In this document: in pieces, positions 44,651 through 55,380 of the stretch | How positions within the stretch are numbered: position 1 is the stretch's first letter | Layout: each line of letters starts with the position of its first letter | Assembly: GCA_003550325.1 (NCBI GenBank) | Contig: QKWP01000648.1 | Span: 187,671 to 251,670, forward strand | Direction: 5' to 3' | Length of the DNA stretch: 64,000 nucleotides | DNA from: Gigaspora rosea | Lineage: Eukaryota; Glomeromycota; Glomeromycetes; Diversisporales; Gigasporaceae | The notes under the pieces: model-generated | The model's input: the letters and a program-made list of their open reading frames with translations, nothing else | Told to the model about the DNA's origin: nothing | Databases searched by the model: none | Translations under genes and position numbers: made by a program

Positions 44651-45397
44651 AAGGTAAAAAGAGGTAATTTGACGAATAAGGGTAATTTGACGGAAAAGCT
44701 ACCGACACAGCAGCATGTGACTTATCAACACAGCGGTGGCCCAAGTTAGGGTTAGGTTAGGGTTAGGTTAGCAGGTATTTTAGGTGATGCTAGTTATTGC
44801 TGTGTCGATAAGTCACGTGTGTGCTGTGTCGGTAGTTGTTCCCAATTTGACGAATTTGGATATCGCGTGATCTAATGATTGGGATCGAATAATTGTTATG
44901 CCATTCAATTCGTCTCAATGAGGCGAATCGAATGGTACAAGAATCACCTGATTCTGATCACTGGATCACAAAATATCATCGATTATTTGCCAGGTTTACA
45001 CTTCGTCAAAATCCCCCTCAAGGACCTTTTTTGTGTAGCATATAATCGATGATATATTGTGACTCAGTGATCAGAATCGGATGATTATTATACCATTCGA
45101 TTCGTATCATCGAGTCAAATCGAATAGTATAAAAATTATCTGATTCTGATCGCTGGATCACATGAGATATCATCAATTCGTCAAATTACCCCTACCTCTC
45201 TAAATTTAAACTTTTTGATACGATGTTTAATTCCATTTAATGTCACTTTAAAAAAAGATGTTATATTAATAATTTTATATAAAATAATTCTAAATCATGT
45301 ATAAAGTTAATTACAAAAAATAAAACATTTATTAATATTAAAATAAATAAGTTTTTATATTATTTTAACTTTGTCAAATTACCCCTTTCTACCTTAA
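44651..45397. mobile_element. Nested foldback element (TAAGGTAGAAAGGGGTAATTTGAC-type ends)
   Basis: AAGGTAAAAAGAGGTAATTT at the left corresponds to the inverse of AAATTACCCCTTTCTACCTT at the right end near 45396. A second inward copy of TTCGTCAAATTACCCCTACC (45177-45196) faces GGTAATTTGACGAA (44663). Internal arms share GATCACGCGAT-, ATTCGATTCG- and ATCGATGATAT-like blocks. The MITE at 44699-44835 is nested inside. Confidence 0.6.
44699..44835. mobile_element. 137-bp MITE with telomere-like interior
   Basis: CTACCGACACAGCAGCATGT then GACTTATCAACACAGC pairs with GCTGTGTCGATAAGTC then ACGTGTGTGCTGTGTCGGTAG. The interior is TTAGGGTTAGGTTAGGGTTA, that is, telomere-like repeats between two arms. 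Confidence 0.8.
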
Positions 45398-45869
45398 ATA
45401 TAAAAAAATTAAAAAACTTTAACCAATCAGATTCAATCTTATAAGTAAATGATTGATGAAATTTTTAGCACTACTGATATGATTTGATGTGACTAGGTTG
45501 CTTGCACATATTATTATTTAAATCATCATTTAAATCCAGGTAGCAATTATTTTACTGACAATTACTTCATAAATATACTATTTTACAACAAATTATTTAC
45601 TGATAAGTTCATTTTACTGACAGTTTATTTCACTGAAACTCATTTTACTGACAAAGTAATTCTGGTTATTGTTGTTAGAATCAGAGTAGAATTATGATTA
45701 AAGTTAGAGAAAAAAGCTTGTCAGTGAAATGAGCTTTAGTAAAATAAACTATTATTAAAATGAACTTGTTGGAGAATAATTTGTCAGTGAAATAGTATGT
45801 CTATAAAGTGATTGTTAGTAACTCTTTAAATCTAATTTTTCTCAAAATTATTTACATATAAAAAGGGCT
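45398..45869. other. AT-rich stretch with an inverted tandem of TTTTACTGACA motifs
   Basis: Bases about 45540-45820 hold repeated ATTTTACTGACA-like units on one side and TGTCAGTGAAAT-like units on the other, forming a loose foldback. No gene. Confidence 0.45.
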
Positions 45870-45877
45870 GTTTTAAT

Positions 45878-46057
45878 AGGACCTGAGCTATACATAAATA
45901 TAGATCACTATTTGTTTTTGCTTATTTTTAACTATTTTGTATAAATTTTTTCTATATTTAGTAATATTTTAACTATTTTTTGCAGATCTTTTTTGTTTTT
46001 AGTAATATATTAAGATTTTTTAAAAACCTTAGCTATTTATAGATTGCTCAGAGTTCT
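45878..46057. mobile_element. 180-bp MITE with 8-bp target duplication, copy 1
   Basis: Ends AGGACCTGAGCTATA and, inverted, AGAACTCTGAGCAATC. Flanking 8-mers GTTTTAAT (45870-45877) and ATTTTAAT (46058-46065) match at 7 of 8. The interior (GCTTATTTTT, TTTTTTGCAGATC, TAGTAATAT) matches the 178-bp element at 53315-53492. Confidence 0.65.
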
Positions 46058-46141
46058 ATTTTAATACATAATACCCATATAGTCAAATTTTTTTTATTAT
46101 TTGGAGGCTATCACAAAAAAAGCAGAAATCTATGAACAGTG

Positions 46142-46467
46142 CTTAGAGATGGGTGCTGATCAAAATCCTGACAAATAGAATTCCAACAGATCATAATTCC
46201 AACAAAAAAATCCTAATAGTAAAAATTCTAATAATCTTAATAGCAAAAAATTATTAAGTTTATTTAAGTTAGATTAGGGTTAGAGTGAGCTTAGGTTAGG
46301 GTTAGAGTAAGTACCTAGATTAAGGTTTGATTTAGGGATTTTATAGTAAAATTACTCAAGAAAAGCTTTTTTTTAAATGTCAGAATTTTTGATTGTTAGC
46401 ATTTTTTTGTTGGGATTATGACCTGTTGAGATTTTGTTTGTCAAAATTTTAATCCAAACCTCTTAGG
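46142..46467. mobile_element. 326-bp MITE with telomere-like interior
   Basis: GATCAAAATCCTGACAAATA then GAATTCCAACAG pairs with CTGTTGAGATTTTGTTTGTC then AAAATTTTAATC (imperfect inverted repeat of about 60 bp). The interior contains TTAGGG/TTAGAG units at about 46268-46310. Confidence 0.6.
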
Positions 46468-47764
46468 GCCAGTGCAAAAACTACATAAATAATTAGTAAT
46501 TGGTTAGTTAGTAGTAGTGTTTAAAATTCAATGTTCTCAAGGTTTTTAATGAAGATTTGAGTTTTTTTAAGAATTTTGATATTTAGAAAAGATTCTCTTA
46601 TTTGAGAACAATTAATTCTTATAAAATGTTCTTAATGAGAACATTTATAAAATTTTTGTATCTTAGATTTACTATTGAGAACAACAAATTATATAAAATG
46701 TTTATCAATTTGATAATGTGATTTGATTGTGCCAAATTTAGCATAAATATATATATATACATATATATGTATATATATACAAACTATGTATAGTACATAT
46801 GTTTAAAGTTGTACAATATGGATAACAAATAAATATTTAAAAAATAACTTTTAAAGATTTTTAAAATAATATATTCATTAACTGCATTAGCAAAATTTTA
46901 AAGGTGATATATATCGATAGTAATTCCCTAGATATGCAACATTCTGCTGAGTATTATCATTATTGATTATTAACAATATATAACAAAAATTTGTTAGGTT
47001 TTTCAAACTTTGACAGACATTTTTTTAATAAATAATTCAACTATAATATATTAAAATTTGGATCAATAGTTCTCAAGAAATCATTTGTAAATGATAGTTA
47101 ATTTTTTAAGAAATTATCAATAGTTTACTAGTAATTTCTCAAGAACTATTAAACCAAATTGGCTGAAATTTTATTATATTATAGTTAAATAAATATATTA
47201 TTTGTAGTAAAATTTGAGCTGATTTGGATTATTAGTTATCAAGAAATCATTTGCAAAAGTTTGAAAAAATCTGATAAATTTTATAAAAATTGTTAGTAAT
47301 TATTAATGTGTAATTTAATATATAGATGATTTGGGTCAAATGATATACCAATACTAAGCAAGTAAAAAAGATACAAAGTATTTGTTAGTATAAAGTTTAA
47401 ATAGTTAAATAACAAAGTAATTAATTCTAATTTATTGCATTAACCAATACATCACTAGAAGAAAAAAACTTTTGAAAATTTATTAATAGGATTTGCTATT
47501 AGAACATTATACAAACCAGATGATTATCACATGCAGGAAAAATTTCTTGGAGGTGAGATATAATTTATATTTTGGGGTCCTAGTAATCTATTTCCGTCTT
47601 CTAAATAAAGTTGATCGGAGCATGTTTTTACATATACTTATTATCTTAAAATTGTTAAATATTTGTTTTTAGCAAAATTATATTTTAGTTTGTAAAAAAT
47701 TGGTGAAATTTTAATTTGATTTTGACTGTTGCTAACTTTCACCCTTGGTGAAATTACCTAGTTC
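46468..47764. other. AT-rich gene-free stretch
   Basis: No coding sequence. A (TA)-rich microsatellite with a CATATATATG core lies at about 46747-46782. Degenerate inverted text around TTCTCAAGAAATCATTTG / GTAATTTCTCAAGAACTA occurs at 47065-47270. Confidence 0.4.
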
Positions 47765-47766
47765 GG

Positions 47767-47814
47767 AAGTCGGGTCAGAAGTCGGGTCAGGAATCGGGTC
47801 AGGAGTCGGTCAAA
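47767..47814. repeat. 12-bp tandem repeat, four units
   Basis: AAGTCGGGTCAG, AAGTCGGGTCAG, GAATCGGGTCAG and GAGTCGG-TCAA in tandem. Much richer in G than the surroundings. Confidence 0.7.
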
Positions 47815-47899
47815 AGTACGAGAACAATACCGGAACATAAGATCGAATTTCAATTCACGTGATCTTTAATCAGCAGCTGGCCAATTAAAAATCAGGCTC

Positions 47900-48359
47900 G
47901 GTACAATGTTAAAATGTTTGCTTTGCAAAAAAACCACATTTATTATAAAAACTAGTCGCTTGCTACGGCTGTCGCCTCCGCTTCGCTCCTTTATCCTAAC
48001 CCATACTCTAACCCTAAACTTAACTCGAACCTTACCCTAACCCTAACCCAAATCCTAACATTAATTTTTTTGTTATGTGAATAGAAATTGATCCTATGCT
48101 CTGTCAATTTCGGACACTAAGTTGAAAAAATTTTTTTTTATTAAATAAAATCGAACTTGAACTATATCAGTATATTATCTAACTAGCACTAATTCTAACC
48201 CCATACCCTAACCATAACCCTATAGAACAACGTATCAAAATAAACCAAAATTTTATCATCGGCCGCGATATTAAAAAAACCTTGTACCGAAGTTATATAA
48301 GAATTAGTACTGTAACAATGATACCAAAGTGATGATATCAACTAACGACTCTAGCCCAA
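47900..48359. other. Interstitial telomere-like cluster
   Basis: Degenerate CCCTAACCCTAACC arrays at about 47995-48060 and 48185-48225, after a GC-richer CTTGCTACGGCTGTCGCC block. No gene. Confidence 0.5.
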
Positions 48360-48840
48360 CGATGAAAAACATCAAACCTGTTATTTAAAAGCCAAGAAAA
48401 CGAAGTACTATTAAGTGCCACACCAACAAATGACGGCCAAGAAAATTGAAGGCACCAAAAAACAATGCCGTGGTACTAAAAAAAGCAAAACATACCAAAA
48501 GTGAAATGCCACGAACTAAAAAACAAAAGCTCAAAAGTAAAATGCATTGTAACTATACTCTAATGATCTAACCACTAACTAACGGCACAGCAAGCAATGC
48601 AATTGCGTATACGAAGCACTAACAAACGATGACCACGAAAGTTGAAGGCACCAAAAAACAATGACACGACACTAAAAAAAAGCAAAACGTACATAAAATG
48701 CTGCAAACTAAAAAAAAAAAGTTCAAAAGTAAATATATTCCAACTATACAATACCGAAGCAATGACACCAAAGCGACGACAACACCAAAGCAACGACGAC
48801 ACCAAAGTGACGATACCAACAAACCCGTTATCTAAAAGCA
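48360..48840. repeat. AC-rich minisatellite, inverted relative of the 1730-2215 array
   Basis: CACCAAAGCGACGACAACAC and GGCACCAAAAAACAATG-type units repeat imperfectly. Read on the minus strand they resemble the GGTGTCGTCGCTTTGG units of the first minisatellite. Minus-strand and plus-strand open frames here are repeat artefacts. Confidence 0.55.
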
Positions 48841-48930
48841 AAGAAAAGAGAAATCATGAAAGTTAATACGTGGCTAAACTAAAAGCAACTATGGTAAAAA
48901 AAAAAGAAATACTGTAATAAAAAAAAATAC

Positions 48931-49593
48931 TTATCCCTTGCTTTGTTACGCAGGCATATTTGCCTGCGAAAATTTTAAAATTTTAAATTTTTTAAATAAA
49001 ACCTTAAATATTAATTTTAGCTATATACTTTCTAAGTAAAAATTATAATATTAGTTCTGTTTTATCAACTTTATTATAAAATTTTTTTAAAATTATTAAA
49101 AAACTTTGGTGTAATAAAAGTTTAACGTTTTTGTTTTGGAACTTTTACTATAGAATTTTTTCTTTAGGTTTTCTCAAATTTTATATGTTCCCGTCTATAA
49201 AAAAAATTTTCACTTCTAATACAAGTCTTAATTTTTACAAGTAAATCATATAAAGTCAAATAATGAAAGTTGTTATCCTTTATATAAACTACAATATTGC
49301 ATTAGAAACTATATTTTTAAAACCAATATTTAAAGAATTCGCCAAGATATTGTAAAATATTTTTTTGGTTAAAAAATTTCTTTAAAATTTAATATTTTTA
49401 GCTTATAAGCAATATAAACTTTTTGTCTTATAATATAAATTTAAATAATTCAAAAATATAATCCTTGTTATTAAATATTATAATACCAAATTTTATTTAA
49501 ATATTTTAAATGATTAAAAAAATAGATCAGAGGTATATTTATAGTAATTTTACAGGCAAATTTGCCTGCGAAGTAGTACAAACTAAGGGATAA
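48931..49593. mobile_element. 663-bp element with CAGGCAAATTTGCCTG palindromic termini
   Basis: TTATCCCTTGCTTTGTTACG at the left corresponds to the inverse of the right end, CTAAGGGATAA (ending 49593). Next to each end lies a palindrome, GCAGGCATATTTGCCTGCG (left) and CAGGCAAATTTGCCTG (right). The interior is AT-rich and non-coding. Confidence 0.6.
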
Positions 49594-50317
49594 ATCTGAT
49601 GTTGTGTAACTAGTGTGATCATGTAAACAATGATGATCTTCACCCGACATAGGTGATATCACCTAGGGTGAAAATTAGTTATAATCTTGATTTTTAAGCT
49701 TAATTTTTTTTTTCTTGTTTTAAATTTTTAAAAAATTTAATTTTAAACTAATATATAGAGAAAGAAATTTTAAAGATTCAAAGTTCATAGTAATTTTATA
49801 TATTTTTCTATAAATTTATATATATTAAAAACTAATCAAAATGACAATAACTTGGTCCAAATTTCCGATAGAAGAAAAAACAAAAAGTTTCTTGTTGGAG
49901 AGTTGCCTATACATTATATATTATAGGATAACACAAAAATACAGTTTTTATAAAGATCAACAGCTTTCTTTTCTGGGACTTCTTTGTATATTCGGCATGC
50001 AAGCCAGAAGCGTTCTCTTACAAGATAACTGTCAAAAGGTGGCACCCTTGTACAGAAAATTTTGGTAGAAATATAAACATAGTATCTTCGTTGACAAAGG
50101 TTTTTGTGGTAAAATGGTAGTGAACAACAAGAAAATGGGTTTTATTTTTTTATACTTTCCTTCAAGTTTGTTTCAAACATTGTCTTTTGCCTCTTTGGAT
50201 TTTTTAAAATTTTTGCCAAAAAGTGGCATCCTAGCTTACCACCTCCAAAAGATCAGCAGTGTTTACTCCTTCCAAATTGGGTATGCATCCCCAGACCTGA
50301 ACCGGCGCTGTCACGAA

Positions 50318-51999
50318 TAGTGTTCCTATGAACCTGAACTGAACTGAACTTAGGTCAAGTTCAGGTTCAGGTTCAGGTTCAGTATTGAACCTGAACCTGA
50401 ACATTTTTTAAAACATGTTCAGGTTCAGGTTCAGTTCATAAGTTCATGAACATGTTCAGGTTCAGTCAGGTGTTCATATGAACTAGTAATTCTAGGTTTG
50501 GGTCCGGGTTTGGTCTGGTCCAAACCAGACTCAAATTCTAAATTTTATTATTAAAACTTTATACTAAACTCAAACTCAATCATAAGTTTGTTTGGCTAGT
50601 CCAAATTTTGCAAACTAGTTTGAATCTGAATAAAAATATATGTATTTTTTGATACTGAACAAGTTTACTTAGAGTGAGAAGTATAAATCAGTTAGTAAAA
50701 TTTAGAGTATCATAGATATTTGTATAATTTTATTAATAAAATTATACAAATTTCTAAGATTCTCTAAATTTTACTAATTGATCATAACTTCTTGATATAA
50801 GTAAACTTGTTTAGCACCAAAAAATACATCATATCGGTATATTTTATTTTATTTTCCTTAAAATTTGCGTCAAAGATGCTTAATTTTGAATTTTTGATGA
50901 AAATTTCCAAAATTAAGCATCTTTTCTTCAAATTTTAAGAAAAGTAAAATAAAATATGCCGATTTGATGTATTTTTTGGTGCTTAACAAGTTTACTTAGT
51001 GCAAGAAGTTATGATCAATTAGTAAAATTTAGAGAATCATAGAAATTTGTATAATTTTATTAATAAAATTATACAAATTTCTAAGATTCTCTAAATTTTA
51101 CTAATTGATCATAACTTCTTGATATAAGTAAACTTGTTTAGCACCAAAAAATACATCATATCGGTATATTTTATTTTATTTTCCTTAAAATTTGCGTCAA
51201 AGATGCTTAATTTTGAATTTTTGATGAAAATTTCCAAAATTAAGCATCTTTTCTTCAAATTTTAAGAAAAGTAAAATAAAATATGCCGTTTTGATGTATT
51301 TTTTGGTGCTTAACAAGTTTACTTAGTGCAAGAAGTTATGATCAATTAGTAAAATTTAGAGAATCATAGAAATTTGTATAATTTTATTAATAAAATTATA
51401 CAAATTTCTATGATTCTCTAAATTTTACTAATTGATCATAACTTCTTGATCTAAGTAAACTTGTTTAGCACCAAAAAATACATCATATCGGTATATTTTA
51501 TTTTATTTTCCTTAAAATTTGCGTTAAAGATGCTTAATTTTGAATTTTTGATGAAAATTTCCAAAATTAAGCATCTTTTCTTCAAATTTTAAGAAAAGTA
51601 AAATAAAATATGCCGATTTGATGTATTTTTTGGTGCTTAACAAGTTTACTTAGTGCAAGAAGTTATGATCAATTAGTAAAATTTAGAGATTTATAGAAAT
51701 TTGTATAATTTTATTAATAAAATCATACAAATTTCTATGATTTTCTAAATTTTACTAATTGATCCTAACTTTGTGATTTAGGCAAACATGTGCATATATT
51801 ATGAACCTGAACATGTTCATGAACCTTGAACTGAACCTGAACTGAACTTTTTTTAAGTTCAGGTTCAGGTTCATGTTCAATAATTTTAAGTTCAGGTTCA
51901 GTTCAGTATTGAACTTTTAGAGCAGGTTCAGGTTCAGGTTCAGGTTCATTGAACCTGAACCTGAACCTCTATTGAACTGAACTGAACTTCGGAACCCTA
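50318..51999. mobile_element. 1.68-kb nonautonomous hAT-type element with internal palindromic tandem array
   Basis: Perfect 8-bp duplication GTCACGAA at 50310-50317 and 52000-52007. Ends TAGTGTTCCTATGAACC and, inverted, TAGGGTTCCGAAGTTCAG. Subterminal zones (50335-50490 and 51800-51985) are dense in TTCAGG/CCTGAA repeats (AGGTTCAGGTTCAGGTTCAG). The centre is a tandem array of about 328-bp palindromic units. No transposase. The TIR start TAGTGTTCC equals that of the autonomous hAT at 30507. Confidence 0.93.
50658..51770. repeat. Tandem array of ~328-bp palindromic units (about 3.5 copies)
   Basis: AACAAGTTTACTTAG recurs at 50658, 50986, 51314 and 51639. Each unit contains two hairpins. One is centred on ATAATTTTATTAATAAAATTAT. 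The other is centred on the TTGAATTTTTGATGAAAATT region, with arms AAGATGCTTAATTTTG and CAAAATTAAGCATCTT. The last three units are almost identical. Confidence 0.88.
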
Positions 52000-52090
52000 G
52001 TCACGAATGAGTTTGGTTATTAAATAAACAATGAATGATATGTTATAGAAGCTTGGGGGCACGTGAAGAATTTCTTACTTGGTCACAAAG

Positions 52091-52690
52091 TTCGAGAAGT
52101 AGTTTTTTGTTCTTTTTTGTACATATAACACTTTGGTAGATATAGTCTATGCAGTGTTATATAATTTTTATAGTCTAATGTAGGCTTAATAACACCTTCA
52201 GAGTCTATTTTTTCTTTGCTTTTTCTTTGGGTTTTCTTTTTTTTTATTTTTTCTTGAATGTATAATTTTGGTTTTGGTTAATTTTGTTGGGTATTTAGTT
52301 TTGTTCTCCTATTTTAATCTTCCCCTTGTTTTTATTCTTTTTTATGAGAAGCTCAGAAAAGAAGTTTTTGAAGGAGTAGGTTATGAAGCATAGGGTTTGT
52401 AACTATAGCTAACAAATTTTTTTTGGCTTATACGTAAGTTGATGCAGCTGGTCGCATCTGGGCGCAAATTTTTATTTGTAGCCGGATAAGGTAGAAGACT
52501 ATTGATTGTAATGTATTAAAAAAAATTTTTAGTAATAAAATCTATAAAAATTCGGCAAGATTGCTAAATTGTAAAAAAAAAAAAAAACTTATCAAAATAG
52601 TATACCAAATCAGTTGACTAATAATACTAAAATAATAACAAAAAATCAAAATCAAATCTAAAACCAATTTAAAAATTTAGAATTTTTTTA
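52091..52690. other. AT-rich gene-free stretch
   Basis: Poly-T runs (52200-52260), then A/T-rich sequence. The T-rich part resembles the stretch at 56290-56420, consistent with the paralogy of the flanking remnant. No gene. Confidence 0.35.
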
Positions 52691-55380
52691 ATATTCACTA
52701 TTTAAGCACTTTAGTGAAATATAATCCTATATACAAAAAAGAAATATTAAAAAAAAAAGTAAAAAAACTAGCACCATCTTTGCTCAAAGCTTTAAAAAAA
52801 GCTCAAAATGTATCAAAATAGAATTAATTATTAAATTTTTTTAAAATTTGAGTAAAGGTATCTTGATAACTACCAAACAAATTTAATAAACTTTTTTTGT
52901 TTGAATTCTATAGATTTAAAGAATTAAAAAAAAAAGTTTATTGAATTTAGCATAATAGTTATTAAGATATTTTTGTTAAAAGTTTCAAAAAACTCAAAAT
53001 ATCTATTAAAATAAAAGCAATAATCAATTTTTTTTAACTTTGAACAAAGATATATTGATAAATACTAAATCAAATTTTATAAACTTTTTTTTGTTTAAAT
53101 TTTATAGATATATAGAATTTTAAAAAAAAAGTTCATCAAATTTGACTTAATGGTTGTCAAAATAACTTTGCTCAAAGTTTTAAAAAAAACTTCAAATATT
53201 TATTAAAATAAAAGTAGTAACCAAATTTTTTTGAACTTTGAATAAAGGTATCTTGACAACTACCAAACCAAATTCAATAAAATTTTTTTTCTATTTGAAT
53301 TTTATAGATTTATAAGAACCTGAAATATATATAGATAGGTCAGGTATGAGTTTGCTTATTTTTGAGGTTTTTTATACAGATCTTTTCTATTTATAGTAAT
53401 TTTTTTGCTTATTTTTGAGTTTTTTCTGCAGATCTTTTCTTTTTAGTAATTTAATAATTAACCTGACCTATCTATGTATATTTCGGGGTCCTGATTTATA
53501 GAATTCAATAAAGTTGTTTCAAAAAATTTGGCTCTTAATTTTATTTTGATAAATATTTTAAATTTTTTGAAACTTTAAGTAAAGATATCTTGACAACCAC
53601 CAAGTTAAATTTAATGAAGTTTTTTTTTTTTTGAATTCTATGAATTTATAAAATTCAAACAATAAAAGTTCATCAAATTTGACTTGGTAGTTGTCAAAAT
53701 ATCTTTAGTAAAAGTTTAGAAAATTGGGTATTATTTCTATTTTAATAGATGTTTTGAGTTGTTGAAACTTTGAGCAAAAGATATTTTGACAACAACTAGT
53801 CAAATTTAATAACCTTTTTTTTTTTGAATTCTATGAATCTATAAAATTCAAACAAAAAAAAAGTTCATCAAATTTGACTTGGTAGTTATCAATATATTTT
53901 TTTCATAAAGTTTATAAAAAATTTGGTTAATGCTTTTATTTTAATAAATGGTTTAAGTTTTTTGAAACTTTGAGCAAAAATATCTTAATAGCTATTAAGC
54001 TAAATTTAATAAACTTTTTAAACTTTATGAATCTATAAAATTTAAACAAAAAAATTTCATAAATTTGCCTTGGTGGTTGTCAAGATATCTTTATTCAAAG
54101 TTTAAAAAAATTTAGTTAATATATTTATTTTAATAGAATTTTGAGTTTTTTTGAAACTTTGAGCAAGAATATCTTGACAACCACCAAGTTAAATTCAATA
54201 AACTTTTTTTTAAATTCTATGAATCTATAGAATTCAAACAAAAAAGTTTATTGGTTAGAAAATGACAAAAATCATATGATTTTTTGAAAGGGAAGAGATA
54301 AAAAAAAAATGAAATTATATATAAAGAACCTGACTATATAATATATATATTAAGAGAGGGAGTAGACCTCTAATAAAAAATAATCAGGTAATTAATGATA
54401 CAGCCCTTATCAAGATACCTTTGCTCAAAGTTTAAAAAAATTTGATTATTACTTTTATCTTAATAAATGTTTTGAATTTTTTAAAACTTTGAGCAAAGAT
54501 ATTTTGACGACTATCAAGTTAACTTTGATGAAGTTTTTTTTTAAATTCTATGCATTTAAACAAAAAAAAGATCATTAAATTTGATTTGGTGGCTGTCAAA
54601 ATACCTTTGTTCAAAGTTTAGAAAATTTAGATTAATACTTTTATTTTAATAAACAATTTAAGTTTTTTTGAAACTTTGAGCAAAGATAACTTGACAACTA
54701 CTAAGTCAAATTTGATGAACTTTTTTTTTGACTTCTATAAATCTATAGAATTTAAACAAAAAAAAAAGTTAATCAAATTTAGCTTGGTGTTTGTCAAGAT
54801 ATCTTTTATTCAAAGTTTAAAAACATTTGATTGCTTTTATTTTGATAAATATTTTGAGTTTCTTGAAACTTTAAGCAAAGATATTTTAACAACCACCAAG
54901 TCAAATTCAATAGAATTTTTTTTGAATTCTATACATCTATAAAATTCAAACAAAAAAAAGTTCATTGAATTTAACTTGGTAATTGTCAAAATATCTTTAC
55001 TCAAAGTTTAAAAAATTTTGGTTATTACTTTTATTTTAATAGATGTTTTGAGTTTTTTTGAACTTTGAGCAAAAATATCTTGCTATCCACAAAGTCAAAT
55101 TTGATGAACTTTTTTTTTTAAATTTTACAAATTTATAGAGTTTAAACCAAAAAAAGTTTATCAAATTGGTGATTGTTAAGAAACCTTTATTCAAAGTTTA
55201 AAAAAGTTTGGTTATTCTATTTGATAGATGCTTTGAAACTTTGAGCAAAAATATTTTGACAACTACCAAGACAAATTTAATAAACTTTTTTTTTTTGAAT
55301 TCTATGAATCCATAAAATTCAAACAAAATATGTTTATTGAATTTGACTTGGTTGTTGTCAAAGTTTAAAAAAAATTTAGT
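52690..55380. repeat. Palindromic ~190-bp satellite, locus 3 (about 13 degenerate units)
   Basis: The motif CTTTGAGCAAAGATAT recurs at, for example, 53768, 53968, 54157, 54487, 54674, 54869, 55063 and 55239. Spacing is about 176-200 bp except where other sequence has inserted (about 54250-54400). Each unit is a palindrome: TATCTTGACAACTACCAAGT and AAATTTGATGAACTTTTTTT on one side of a GAATTCTATGAATCTATAGA centre, and the complements on the other. Plus-strand open frames here are not genes. Confidence 0.85.
53315..53492. mobile_element. 178-bp MITE with perfect 8-bp target duplication, copy 2
   Basis: Duplication GATTTATA at 53307-53314 and 53493-53500, inside a satellite unit. The left end AGAACCTGAAATATATATAG then ATAGGTCAGGT pairs with the inverse of ACCTGACCTATCTATGTATA then TTTCGGGGTCCT. 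The interior holds two GCTTATTTTTGAG...CAGATCTTTTC units. Same family as 45878-46057. Confidence 0.85.

Larger units (their letters stand above)
49841..52090 (+). pseudogene. Unassigned coding remnant, split by a hAT-type element
   Basis: From ATG 49841 a 75-codon frame (MTITWSKFPIEEKTKSFL then YSFYKDQQLSFLG, ending KVAPLYRKFW) is followed by another frame from 50114 (MVVNNKKMGF onward). Both look like pieces of one older frameshifted gene. The sequence continues across the element inserted at 50318-51999. Its 3' part (GTTATTAAATAAACAATGAA) recurs with divergence at about 56190-56215, downstream of a related but more decayed copy starting about 56040. Base composition is richer in C and G than the surroundings. 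Function unknown; the intact source gene is not in this window. Confidence 0.4.
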
